64,000 nt of DNA from Candidatus Thorarchaeota archaeon. Its GTDB lineage: Archaea; Asgardarchaeota; Thorarchaeia; Thorarchaeales; Thorarchaeaceae. Positions 44,146 through 52,964 of the stretch are shown here, piece after piece (within the stretch, counting starts at the first letter, position 1; each line of letters starts with the position of its first letter). The notes under the pieces are model-generated. The model was given only the letters and a program-made list of their open reading frames with translations, had not been told where the DNA came from and did not search any database. The stretch spans positions 1 to 64,000 of the forward strand of contig JACAEL010000069.1 of NCBI GenBank assembly GCA_013388835.1, written 5' to 3'. The position numbers and the translations under genes are program-made.

Positions 44146-45027
44146 TCACTCAGAGTCCCAGTGGTGCCCAGTCCCCCGACCTGTGTTGCAACCTCTCATT
44201 GCTGCAAAGGACTCCTCCAACATGGTCCTCTGATGGTCTGTACCTCGGACGCGGACCCGGTCGAGCAGAGCTTCTCCCAGACCGAGCTCATATGCCCTAC
44301 GAATGTATGGGATGTCCACGGGCTTGATGCCCAGTAACCCTGCACAGAATGCGTCAACGGCAACGGGGTCGGTTCCCAGTACGACACCGCCTATGTGCTG
44401 AGACCTACCAGACTCCCGGTCCCCAATGACCACATCGGTGAGGTCCACCACAGACAGCGCAGGTCGGAAGGCCATGAGAAGGTCGACAATGACGTCACTG
44501 AGCTGTTCATGATAGACCGACTTGTCCCTCTCCGGAATCAGACCAAAGAGGTTCTTCAGTCCAGCTCCAAGCACGGCTTTGTTCGACTCTCTCTTGACAG
44601 TGGCTGCACTCACCAGATATCCGTGCGGTTTCATAAGCAACTCTGGCATACGAATCTTGTTCAAGATGTGGCCCGGCGGGCAGCTTGCGGCGACTGGTGA
44701 ACTCGACAGATTGACCAATGACACTCGATCTGACTTTAGACTGAAGAGACCCAGACCTGCAAACGCCTGCTCTGCAGTCCGGCGCGGATTGTCGCTCTCA
44801 ACAACAAAGACGGACTCGCCGGCGAACATCTCGACCAGAGCGCGAATGAGACTGGGATTTGTGTTGCCAACCAAACTCGGGTCATAGATGGAGGGCTTTA
44901 TGATGACACGATTGAACATGTGGTCAATACGGAGAGGTTCTGAGAGGTTGGAGATGGCCTTCAACAGAGTCTCCCGTGGGTTCCTCCTGACAGCAATAGA
45001 CACTTCGGCAGTGAAGTCCATAAGCAA
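44146..45027 (-). CDS. DUF362-family protein
   Basis: A 293-residue protein of the DUF362 family: VIIKPSIYDPSLVGNTNPSL near the N-terminus, FVVESDNPRRTAEQAFAGLG, VSAATVKRESNKAVLGAGLK-N, LSVVDLTDVVIGDRESGR and GTDPVAVDAFCAGLLGI. In other members this domain is joined to 4Fe-4S ferredoxin motifs; none is present here. The reaction is not known. Start TTG 45027, with ATG 45021 as an alternative. Confidence 0.8.
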   Translation of the reverse strand: MLMDFTAEVSIAVRRNPRETLLKAISNLSEPLRIDHMFNRVIIKPSIYDPSLVGNTNPSLIRALVEMFAGESVFVVESDNPRRTAEQAFAGLGLFSLKSDRVSLVNLSSSPVAASCPPGHILNKIRMPELLMKPHGYLVSAATVKRESNKAVLGAGLKNLFGLIPERDKSVYHEQLSDVIVDLLMAFRPALSVVDLTDVVIGDRESGRSQHIGGVVLGTDPVAVDAFCAGLLGIKPVDIPYIRRAYELGLGEALLDRVRVRGTDHQRTMLEESFAAMRGCNTGRGTGHHWDSE

Positions 45028-45077
45028 GTGTCCCGCTCCAAGGCTTTAAGTTCAATCACTGTACCGTTCCGGCAGAG

Positions 45078-45824
45078 ATGTCACCGCTATCACCAGAAGC
45101 ACGTGAGAGGTATTCACGGATGCTCAGGCTTTACGACTTCAGCGAAGCCGACATGGAAACCATAGCCAATACGACTGTCGCAGTTGTTGGAGCAGGCGGT
45201 CTTGGTAGTCCAGCCCTCAGACTACTCACCTCGATTGGCTTCGGCACGATACGGATTATTGACAACGACATTGTGCAACTGAGCAATCTACAACGCCAGA
45301 ATCTCTACTTGACCGAGGACATCGGAAGACCGAAGGCAGTCGCTGCAGCAGAGAATCTCAGACTCCAGAACCCTGAGGTCACCATTGAACCCGTAGAGGC
45401 GACCATCACTGCAGAGAATGCAGGGATGCTGTTGAAAGGTGTGGACATCATTGTTGACGGACTTGATTCCCTCGAGGCGCGAAGAGCCGTCAACAGAGCG
45501 AGCGTGAACATGTGCACACCCTATGTCTTTGCAGGAGCTGTCGAGTACTACGCGAATCTGACCACCATTGTCCCCGGCAAGACTCCCTGCCTCAACTGCA
45601 TCATGGGTGAGGCAAGAGATGACCCGAACAACACAGCAGCAGTCCGCGGCGTTGATCCAGCGATGCTTGCGGTGGCCTCAGCAATAGAGGTCCGTGAGGC
45701 AACCCTTCTGGCGATGGGTAGGGAACCACTGCTCAAGGGACGTCTGATGGCAATTGACATGGCCACCTTGAGCTTCGACACCTTTGAAGTCAAGGCGGCT
45801 GACAACTGCGATGTGTGTCGTTAG
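45078..45824 (+). CDS. ThiF/MoeB-like E1 adenylyltransferase
   Basis: A 248-residue E1-like enzyme: RYSRMLRLYDF (N-terminal helix), VAVVGAGGLGSPALRLL (nucleotide site), IIDNDIVQLSNLQRQ with the Arg used for adenylation, IVDGLDSLEARRAVNRA, and a zinc site CLNC (171-174) plus CDVC (245-248). Relatives adenylate the C-terminal glycine of a ubiquitin-fold sulfur carrier (ThiS, MoaD, SAMP). No such small protein is next to it in the window. The GCxP-type cysteine loop carries GEARDDPNNTA. Confidence 0.92.
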   Translation: MSPLSPEARERYSRMLRLYDFSEADMETIANTTVAVVGAGGLGSPALRLLTSIGFGTIRIIDNDIVQLSNLQRQNLYLTEDIGRPKAVAAAENLRLQNPEVTIEPVEATITAENAGMLLKGVDIIVDGLDSLEARRAVNRASVNMCTPYVFAGAVEYYANLTTIVPGKTPCLNCIMGEARDDPNNTAAVRGVDPAMLAVASAIEVREATLLAMGREPLLKGRLMAIDMATLSFDTFEVKAADNCDVCR

Positions 45825-47183
45825 TCATGTTCCAAAGAAGAGTCGTCGGGCTCGACGTATGCGCTCTTCTTCGCTCTCATCGTCCTCATCAGGTGGAGGC
45901 GGAGGCGGTGGGGGATAAGGAGTACCTCTGGACGGCAATCGGTCAGTGAAGTCATCCTCATCGACAGCAGACTCTTCGGCTTCAGTGTGATCTGCCTCCT
46001 TTGTCTCTTCAAGAGACGCCGACTCTCTGGACGGACTCGACATGGATGGACGTTCTTCCACCACACTCACTTCTTCATCTGGACTCCTCAGTGCTTCTGG
46101 CGCAGTGGAATCCTCGCGAGGTTCATGTCCACGTACCATCTCATCGTACCACAATCCGGTCGGATGAACGCCAGAACGCTCATCAACCGACTCCGGCGCC
46201 GCGGCAGACTCTTCGCTCACTGATGACACATGCGGCTCTTCCTCTACTGGTTCGGGAGAGATAGTTATACCATGAGAAGAGAATGCCCGCTCAAGCTCAT
46301 CCAGTGCCTCTGGTAGCTTCGACTCGGAGAAGGAGGGTTCCTCCTGCCCCGACAGATCCGTGTCTTCATGGAACTCGTCAGTGCTCGGGAGCACCTCAGG
46401 GGAGCTCTCGAGACCCTCATCTGATGTGGACCCGCGCCGAGCAGTCTCCTCATGTTCCGCAAAGCCAGACTCGTCGGCCTCGTAGGGCTCCGGCGCATCG
46501 AGGTGAAACTCAGACACGAAATCCCTTGGAGGACCTTCGAATCGAAGCTCCTCCGCGTGTTCAGCATCGGTGCGTCGTATGAACCCAAAGCCAGTTCCCG
46601 CCGGTTCATCAGGAGTTGGCAAGCCTGCAGACTCTGATTCCGACTCATCCACCACGTCTTCCCCTCCTGCATGAAGCAGGTCTCCGCTCTCCTCGTCAAC
46701 GAGCTCAGTGTCTTCATGAGTGAAGTCGGCGCGCGCAAGCGGGACCTCCTCAGAGACACGCGCAAGCGGGACCTCTTCAGAAGTCTCGGGTGGTCCGGGG
46801 GAAAGGTCTGAAGAGGAATCGAGTGACTCAGCAGGGTCCGGTACCACTTCCACACTCCGTGTGGGTGCTGTGTCCGTTGGGCTCTCCTCAGTTCTCGTTT
46901 CCTGTTCGAAACTGAGCTCAGAATCGGCGAGAGACGAGGACCTATCAGCCGACTCCTCCGGACGCTCGCCGCTTGAGCCAAAACTCACACCAAGGAGGTC
47001 ACTCAGACATGACTCACACTTCTTGGAAACGGCAATGAGTGCCTCATTGAGGAAGTCGTCAAGTGTCTTCGCCTTCTCCGGGTTCCGCCTAGACCACTTG
47101 ATGAAACTGTCGATCATCCGTAGTGCATCACGGACACCCATCCAATATGATTCGTCGCGGCCGCCTGTAGTCACCAACTGCAC
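45825..47183 (-). CDS. Disordered acidic protein with poly-proline run
   Basis: A 452-residue protein. The first 65 residues form a small helical domain (MGVRDALRMIDSFIKWSRRN, CESCLSDLLGV). The next 350 are extremely acidic, Ser/Glu/Pro-rich and surely disordered, with a nine-residue repeat SEEVPLAR(V/A) side by side. Near the end are PYPPPPPPPP and a basic C-terminal SLiM-like RRARRLFFGT. Base composition is GC-rich in the proline stretch (45893-45925). Its stop abuts the ThiF gene stop. The proline run is the kind of site bound by profilins, SH3 or WW domains; binding is inference. Confidence 0.65.
   Translation of the reverse strand: MQLVTTGGRDESYWMGVRDALRMIDSFIKWSRRNPEKAKTLDDFLNEALIAVSKKCESCLSDLLGVSFGSSGERPEESADRSSSLADSELSFEQETRTEESPTDTAPTRSVEVVPDPAESLDSSSDLSPGPPETSEEVPLARVSEEVPLARADFTHEDTELVDEESGDLLHAGGEDVVDESESESAGLPTPDEPAGTGFGFIRRTDAEHAEELRFEGPPRDFVSEFHLDAPEPYEADESGFAEHEETARRGSTSDEGLESSPEVLPSTDEFHEDTDLSGQEEPSFSESKLPEALDELERAFSSHGITISPEPVEEEPHVSSVSEESAAAPESVDERSGVHPTGLWYDEMVRGHEPREDSTAPEALRSPDEEVSVVEERPSMSSPSRESASLEETKEADHTEAEESAVDEDDFTDRLPSRGTPYPPPPPPPPDEDDESEEERIRRARRLFFGT
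46732..46785. repeat. Two-copy 27-base direct repeat inside the acidic protein gene
   Basis: The block CGCGCAAGCGGGACCTC is present twice, 27 bases apart, encoding SEEVPLAR twice. The copies differ by only one or two bases, so the duplication is recent. Confidence 0.6.
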
Positions 47184-47234
47184 CTACATCTGAAGGGGCT
47201 CGAATCCGGAAAAGGCTTTTGCATTACGTGCGTC

Positions 47235-47708
47235 TTACCGCTCTCTCGTCTTGGCCTTCCTCTGAAGAAGCATTTCCTCAGTCAGCTCGTCAAGAAGACG
47301 AAGGAACTCCTGTTTTTTCTTAGTAGTCACCCTGGGGCCGGTGAGGAAGACTCTTGTGGGATACCCAGCACCAATCTTCTCTCGAATCTCATTGCGGTAA
47401 TGAGCCTCAACCTCAGGGTCCGCATCCCTCATGACTATGATTGCAGCTGTTGCACCCTTGAATGTGAGCGAAAGCAGGAGACTCTGAGCCTCGCGTCCAG
47501 GGGACATCATAACGGTACGGACATCAGAGCCATCAACCTGGGTCTTGGTGGAGGTTATCTTGATGCCGTCAACCGCAACGACCTTCTCCGTACACATCCT
47601 AAGGGTTTCAGCCAGCAAGGAGTCATCGGGACCCACGATAGTGACCTTGAAGAGATAGTGCCCACTCCCGGAACTGCTGTCTTCAACCACCTTCTTCTCT
47701 CCTGGCAT
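47235..47708 (-). CDS. Ras-fold pseudo-GTPase
   Basis: A 157-residue protein following the Ras/Arf strand order: FKVTIVGPDDSLLAETLRM where G1 is expected, then VDGIKITSTKTQVDGSDVRT (switch region), VMMSPGREAQSLLL (place of the DxxG/WDTAG), AAIIVMRDAD, and RVFLTGPRV in place of the NKxD strand. The GKS/T of the P-loop, DxxG and NKxD are all absent, so it should not bind GTP in the usual way. It is preceded by an acidic N-terminus. Transcribed toward the disordered protein gene, with 51 bases between them. Confidence 0.6.
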   Translation of the reverse strand: MPGEKKVVEDSSSGSGHYLFKVTIVGPDDSLLAETLRMCTEKVVAVDGIKITSTKTQVDGSDVRTVMMSPGREAQSLLLSLTFKGATAAIIVMRDADPEVEAHYRNEIREKIGAGYPTRVFLTGPRVTTKKKQEFLRLLDELTEEMLLQRKAKTRER

Positions 47709-47852
47709 GCTAGCAGACCCTCTCGCATTATCTGCCGTAAGACTGTATCATGCTAGACCAAGTTGAGACTGATATGTCTTGCGTGGACATGGTGAGCCAT
47801 AGCCATTAGGTTATTAAGCGTTGATTCGGGGCGAAATGACTAGGTATGAAGA

Positions 47853-48200
47853 ATGACTAGTGCTTCTGAGGTTTTTCAGGCGTTGGCCCCGGTCATGGAC
47901 CCTGAACACCCTGTCTCAGTGACCGACCCTCGGATGGGGATTGTGAAACAGGAGTTCATCAGCGTCGATGAAGGAAGAATCACGGTGCAGTTCAAGCCAA
48001 CGGTACCCTATTGCCCGATGGGAGGACTGATAGGAGTCCTCATTCGTCATCATCTCGAGAAGGTATACCCTGGCACCAAGATATCCGTGAGGGTTGTCCC
48101 CGGCACCCATGCAAGAGAGACTGATGTCAATGATATGATAAATGACGACGGCAAGTACGCCCAGATAATCAAGCAGATGAAGGAAAGAGGCATGATCTAG
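47853..48200 (+). CDS. MIP18/CIA2-like (DUF59) iron-sulfur assembly protein
   Basis: A 115-residue DUF59-domain protein that resembles eukaryotic CIA2/MIP18 more than bacterial SufT: APVMDPEHPVSV, ITVQFKPTVPYCPMGGLIGV (with the reactive cysteine in the PYC/PHC position) and VVPGTHARETDVNDMINDDG. CIA2 delivers Fe-S clusters to cytosolic and nuclear target proteins. Start ATG 47853. It heads a plus-strand run with the TM/zinc-ribbon gene and the RimI-like gene. Confidence 0.9.
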   Translation: MTSASEVFQALAPVMDPEHPVSVTDPRMGIVKQEFISVDEGRITVQFKPTVPYCPMGGLIGVLIRHHLEKVYPGTKISVRVVPGTHARETDVNDMINDDGKYAQIIKQMKERGMI

Positions 48201-48213
48201 GTCGTGTCCTGAA

Positions 48214-48573
48214 GTGCGCGTGTCCGTCATGTTCATGGTTCTTGGTCTGACCGCCATAGCATTGGGACTGATGCTGGTCCTGATTCTTGCAGACAGCAGT
48301 TCTGCAGGGGGATTCTTCTTCGTCGTCCCCTTCATGTTTCCGCTTGGTGCCCCCGGAGTGGTCTTTGCATTTGCCTTCATCGCCGTGGCTGTGGTCTTCA
48401 TGGTCATGTTCGTGACTCAATTGAGAATGGTCGGATGGGGCCTTGAGTCCGTCACACAGGGGCATCGTGAGGAGCGGTCAGTTCACCATAGATGTGCCTT
48501 CTGCGAAAGGAGTGTGCCCTCAGATGCAGTATTCTGCCCGTATTGTGGCATTCGCATCCAAGAGGGACAATAG
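48214..48573 (+). CDS. Two-TM protein with C-terminal zinc ribbon
   Basis: A 119-residue protein with two membrane segments (about 5-28 and 33-66) and a C-terminal zinc-ribbon (HRCAFCERSVPSDAVFCPYC) near residues 92-111, four cysteines as two CxxC pairs. Start GTG 48214. It sits 13 bases after the CIA2-like gene and two bases before the acetyltransferase gene, so they are an operon. Confidence 0.65.
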   Translation: MRVSVMFMVLGLTAIALGLMLVLILADSSSAGGFFFVVPFMFPLGAPGVVFAFAFIAVAVVFMVMFVTQLRMVGWGLESVTQGHREERSVHHRCAFCERSVPSDAVFCPYCGIRIQEGQ

Positions 48574-48575
48574 GT

Positions 48576-49064
48576 ATGACTGATTCGGTGACATTGGAGC
48601 CTCTCAATGAGACAGACTTGGAGGCGGTAGTGGAGCTGGAGAAACAGTGCTTCCCGGACCCATGGGAGAGTGATCTCTTCCGACTGTTCGCAGACCTTGG
48701 AGGAATGATACAAGGACCCGGAGGCACTATCTTGAGATTCTACGTGGCGCATCTAAGGCAGGAGGTGGTAGGCTATGTCTGCTGGGAGGACAGCAGGAGG
48801 AATAGAGAGGCGAGAGTCAGCAACATAGCAGTTGCACCCAGGTACAGGCGGCTTGGGATTGGAACACTCCTGATGCGGTTTGTCATGGCCTCCGCGCAAC
48901 GGGCGGGCTGTGCCAGACTCAGTCTTGAAGTGCGAGAGAAGAACCTCCCAGCCCGGCGACTATATGAGAAGATGGGACTGCATCCTACAGGACGCAGCCC
49001 CAAGTACTATGGAGATGAAGATGCCATCATCTACTCGACTTCGCTTACTTCTTCGCCTCTCTGA
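48576..49064 (+). CDS. RimI-like GNAT N-acetyltransferase
   Basis: A 162-residue GNAT protein: EKQCFPDPWES (N-terminal helix pair), YVCWEDSRRNREARVSNIAV, PRYRRLGIGTLLMRF (acetyl-CoA pyrophosphate site), LSLEVREKNLPARRLYEKMG. The series matches RimI/Ard1, which acetylate N-termini of ribosomal or other proteins. ATG 48576 follows the stop of the previous gene by two bases. The last 20 bases overlap the convergent giant coiled-coil gene. Confidence 0.9.
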   Translation: MTDSVTLEPLNETDLEAVVELEKQCFPDPWESDLFRLFADLGGMIQGPGGTILRFYVAHLRQEVVGYVCWEDSRRNREARVSNIAVAPRYRRLGIGTLLMRFVMASAQRAGCARLSLEVREKNLPARRLYEKMGLHPTGRSPKYYGDEDAIIYSTSLTSSPL

Positions 49065-52000
49065 CGAGACTTGGCCCCAGCAGGTCGTGAAACAGTCCGA
49101 GATAGCCAGGGGACACCGTGACCAGAGCAATCGACTTCTCTATGTCCTTGACGCTACCAAGCACCATCTCCTTGTCATCGCGCACTGAAAGCAATGGTGG
49201 GGACTTCTCTCGCCACACTCTCCAGCCGGGCAGTTGCTCCGGGGTCTCTTCCGTTTCCTCTGAGAGAGGCACCACGAGGACTCTTCGGCCAGCTTCCTTC
49301 ACTTTCGCCAGCTTCTTGATGTCTACGAGCGTCAAGTCCGGGACCGAGATCAGTATGGACTCTTCAGCTCGCTGGGCCATGTCGTGGATATAGGCGAGTA
49401 TCTCCTCGCGGCCGCTCAGGTACCACGTATCACTGGCAGACACCTTCGACAACTCTGTAGATGCCGAGTGTACTGACTCAAGAGCATGGAGAATCTGAGC
49501 AAGGGCATTCGCCGAGTGAAGAGCAGCGGACTTGATGAGCGCTCCAAGCTGATTCTGCGACACTTTCACCTCTCCACCCCACTTCCGAAGACTCTTATCT
49601 GAAGTGGTCTCAAAGGTCCCTAGTAGGTCATTTCGTGTCTGGAGGAAGACAGACCCTGCTTCGCTGGCACTGGTCGTGGCTCTGGTGACCATCTGGGTTG
49701 TGCGCTGAGAGATAGAACTGACTTCGTTTCGAACGGACTCGGTCAGTTCATGGACAGCATCTCCTAGCTTCTTCTTGAGCACAATAGCCGCCGCTTCAAG
49801 TCTTCTGTATGACTGCACATTGCCAGCTACTAATGCTCCCTGAGTCCTCTCAATGACAGCGTCACGCGAAGTGCCAGCCTGTCTGACAAGCGTGTCGACA
49901 AATTTGCGGTACGCATCGGTGGCTGCCTTGATTTCAGCAGTAATGTCTGAGATTCCTGCGGAGAGCGAGTCTTGGACAACCTTCTCCTCGGCTTCTGCAT
50001 CGGCGGATGCTGAGGCGACTTCCGCTGCGACAGTCTCCTTGACGGACTTCTCAAAACCGTTCAATGACTTTGTGGCCTTCTGGATGACGGATGCGCTCTT
50101 CTGACTCAAGTCTTCGATTGACGCGGTCACTGCCCCTTCGACCTGATTCAGAACTGCTTCCAGCAACTCTTGGATCTTGTCTGCATTGGCCTCTCCTGTT
50201 TCAGTCAATGCTCGGCTGGTCGTCTCATCGCTCCTCTGAAGCGTCCGCTGTACCACGTCCACTGCATTTGCAAGTTTCACACCCAGACTTGTCAGTGACG
50301 TGGAGAAGTCATCCAACTTCGTCTCAAACCACACGGATGAGGCGTCAATGGCTTGAGAGGCCTCCGTCTTGAACGAGGCTATCGAGGCAGCAGCCGTATC
50401 CAGTAGGGCCGCCCTTGACTTCACTCCCTGAGTCTGTCTCTCCGCCAGCGCCTTGTGATACGCACCCAGCCGCTCAGTGGCGGACTCCATGGTCTTCTTG
50501 GACAGCGCGTCAAGACTCTTGCTTGTTTCGGCGACAACCCGAGTTGCGGTATCGATATGGTCGGAGATATGCTTCTCCGTGAGTGCGCGGACGTTATCGA
50601 TACTCTTGACCAAGGCGGACTCTAGGGAGTCACGGGCTGAATCCAGCCGCTGTGTAACTACTGCATTCGCTTCGGAGACTGTCTTCTTGAATGCCTGTGC
50701 AGCCCCAAGTAAGTCCTGACAAACCTCACTCACAGTCGAGCTCTCAATCTCCTTGAGCGCATCATGAACGGTCTTCAGAGAGGCTTCGATTTGCTCAAGG
50801 GCATCCTCGACGCTCTGGGATATTCCTGCCTTATTGTCATCAATGAGGCTCTCAAGCTGCTTCCGGATGGACTCAAGAGCGAGAGAGGCCTCTGCAACCC
50901 TGGCTGCAATCTGCGACGCGAACTCCTCACGAATCTTGACCGAGTCTTCTTTCAGGACCGAAACCTCGCTTCGTAGAGAGTTCGTGAGCTCAGCATGTGC
51001 AGATGTTATGGTGTCCCGTGCTTCAAGGGCTTGACTTGAGATCATGCCATTGAAGGCAGACTCTACCTCTGCCACCATCTCTGCAAAACGCTTTGTCAGC
51101 TCTTCGACATGCCCATGGAACTCCGCCCGCATCTCCTGTGCTTGCCGTTCTATCCGCCCAATCTGCTCTTGGACAGATACATCGATTGCTTTCTGTGCCT
51201 TTTCCGTGTGTGAGCCGATACGTGACACACCTTGTGCAAGTCGCTCGTCAATCCTGGACTTGAGCTCTTCATAGAGGGAGATGACTTCTTCCAGACTCGC
51301 CTTCGTTGAGGTGGCATAAGCAGACACCATCTCGTCGAGCTTGGACCCCACCGACGAGTCAAGGTCTTGGGCGGTCTTCCGGATGGTGGTCAGGGTGGCT
51401 TGACCCTTCGCTGCCCCTGATGACACAATGCTGCTAAAGGCGGACTTCAGTCGATTGCTCATGCTTTCCGCCAGTCCGGTCAACTCATTGACCTCAGTGT
51501 CTAGAAGAGATGAGACATCGGCCGCAGTGGTTGACACCTGTTTCGCAAGGCTCTTTGCTGTCGACTTGGCCAGCTTGTCAAGACTGGCGATTAGAGTATC
51601 TCTTACTTGGACGAAACGGGTAGACTCTATCTGTGATTCACTCTCAAGAACCTGCAAGATGGAATTCTTGGCCTCTCCCAATGCGGACTCCAAGTCGGCA
51701 TTGGTCTTGGATACCAGTTCTTGGATACTCTGGTACTCGGTGTCCATCTGTTGGTTGGAACTCTCGAGATGCTCTGTGATTGTGGCGACCACTGAGTCAT
51801 GGTATGACTTGTCGGTATGCGCGACCTGTTCAAGCTGTTTCGTGAGTGACGTAACAGTCGACTCTATGTGAGCAGCCACCTCAGCTTTCCATGCATCAAT
51901 GTCCTCGCTCATGGCATGAACAGATTCGGACGCCTTTGCAATGCCAGCCCTCACTTCTGCAGCCTGTTCTGCATGGACATTCCGGACAGCGACCAGCGAG

Positions 52001-52941
52001 TTCTTGATGGCTTCCCTTCCGCTCTCATGAATCCTCGCAATCGCAGCTTCCAATCGCTCCAGCTCGTGGAGAATATCGCTCGATGTCGCGTCCATCACAG
52101 GAGTCAGCTGCCGGACTTTCTCAGCTGCGACTCCAGACACCCGGGCGCCGATGCTGCTGAACGCGGACCTAACGGCCTTCGCGCTTTGACTGAGCGCATT
52201 CATTACAACCTTTTTGGTCTCGTGAACCACCTTCCCTGCAACAGCACTAAATCTGTCAGCGCTCTCCGTTGTCGAAGACAGCTCCGATTGGACCCACTGG
52301 TCAAACTCCGCTGAGACCCCATTGAGTTCTGAACTGAGTGTCTTCTGAATCTGATCAAGTTCTCCTTGAAGAGCCGTCAGACCCTCTCCAAGGTTGTTGT
52401 CCAACGTGACCTCGACGCCCGCGAGAACGGACTCTACACGTTTCGAGAACTCCTGGAGCAGTGTCCTGACAGCTTCTGCAATCTCGGTGATTTGGTCGTG
52501 GACAGCCTTTGCCACTGACAGGTCGTATGCTTCAAGGCCTTCTCGCAGACGCCCGGTGCTTGCTTGACGGACTGTCAACAGCTCGTCGACTAGACTGTCA
52601 AGTCCCGAGATGTGAGACTCAACAGCCAGTCCGGTCTTCTCTGCGAAGGACTTCAGCTCATCTCTTGCGGATGAGAGGATAGGTCCAGCACTCATACATA
52701 GCGAAAGTCCTCTGTAGAGAGGAAGGATGCCTTCGCTCTTGACAGCTAGCCCTTTCTCGACAAGTCCCTCCAGCGTCTTCTCGACACGAGCTGGATTGTC
52801 TCCCAGAATGAGGGCAATCGCCCCTGCTGTCATGTTGCCACCGATGTATAATGGCAGGAGCACACTGACTTCCGCTTCAGACAGACCAAGAGCCTCTCTC
52901 AGAGCAGTCAATTTGCCTCTCAACGCAGATTCGTCACTCAT
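49045..52941 (-). CDS. Giant TrmB-like protein with ~1100-residue coiled coil
   Basis: A 1298-residue protein. Residues 1-78 are a TrmB-type winged helix (ALGLSEAEVSVLLPLYIGGN, ARVEKTLEGLVEKGLAVKSE). Residues about 80-1185 are helical and coiled-coil throughout, Ser/Glu/Ala-rich like apolipoprotein or chemoreceptor signalling helices. Residues about 1190-1298 form a PLD-like end domain as in TrmB regulators (AEESILISVPDLTLVDIKKL, VRDDKEMVLGSVKDI). Ordinary TrmB proteins are 250-350 residues, so the insertion is extraordinary. There is no transmembrane segment. The ATG 52941 start fits the domain start. A structural or DNA-tethering role is inference. Confidence 0.8.
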   Translation of the reverse strand: MSDESALRGKLTALREALGLSEAEVSVLLPLYIGGNMTAGAIALILGDNPARVEKTLEGLVEKGLAVKSEGILPLYRGLSLCMSAGPILSSARDELKSFAEKTGLAVESHISGLDSLVDELLTVRQASTGRLREGLEAYDLSVAKAVHDQITEIAEAVRTLLQEFSKRVESVLAGVEVTLDNNLGEGLTALQGELDQIQKTLSSELNGVSAEFDQWVQSELSSTTESADRFSAVAGKVVHETKKVVMNALSQSAKAVRSAFSSIGARVSGVAAEKVRQLTPVMDATSSDILHELERLEAAIARIHESGREAIKNSLVAVRNVHAEQAAEVRAGIAKASESVHAMSEDIDAWKAEVAAHIESTVTSLTKQLEQVAHTDKSYHDSVVATITEHLESSNQQMDTEYQSIQELVSKTNADLESALGEAKNSILQVLESESQIESTRFVQVRDTLIASLDKLAKSTAKSLAKQVSTTAADVSSLLDTEVNELTGLAESMSNRLKSAFSSIVSSGAAKGQATLTTIRKTAQDLDSSVGSKLDEMVSAYATSTKASLEEVISLYEELKSRIDERLAQGVSRIGSHTEKAQKAIDVSVQEQIGRIERQAQEMRAEFHGHVEELTKRFAEMVAEVESAFNGMISSQALEARDTITSAHAELTNSLRSEVSVLKEDSVKIREEFASQIAARVAEASLALESIRKQLESLIDDNKAGISQSVEDALEQIEASLKTVHDALKEIESSTVSEVCQDLLGAAQAFKKTVSEANAVVTQRLDSARDSLESALVKSIDNVRALTEKHISDHIDTATRVVAETSKSLDALSKKTMESATERLGAYHKALAERQTQGVKSRAALLDTAAASIASFKTEASQAIDASSVWFETKLDDFSTSLTSLGVKLANAVDVVQRTLQRSDETTSRALTETGEANADKIQELLEAVLNQVEGAVTASIEDLSQKSASVIQKATKSLNGFEKSVKETVAAEVASASADAEAEEKVVQDSLSAGISDITAEIKAATDAYRKFVDTLVRQAGTSRDAVIERTQGALVAGNVQSYRRLEAAAIVLKKKLGDAVHELTESVRNEVSSISQRTTQMVTRATTSASEAGSVFLQTRNDLLGTFETTSDKSLRKWGGEVKVSQNQLGALIKSAALHSANALAQILHALESVHSASTELSKVSASDTWYLSGREEILAYIHDMAQRAEESILISVPDLTLVDIKKLAKVKEAGRRVLVVPLSEETEETPEQLPGWRVWREKSPPLLSVRDDKEMVLGSVKDIEKSIALVTVSPGYLGLFHDLLGPSLVREAKK

Positions 52942-52964
52942 TTCTCAATCCCACCCTGCAATTC

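Noticed and set aside
45890-45925. GC-rich GGTGGAGGC-type run that looks like a simple repeat
   Set aside because: It is the poly-proline codons of the acidic protein, not a CRISPR or mobile-element repeat.
45987-47193. Several long frames on the opposite strand or shifted frames of the acidic protein gene
   Set aside because: They are shadows produced by the Glu/Ser/Pro-rich codons; the annotated frame has a folded head, coherent acidic linker and proline run.
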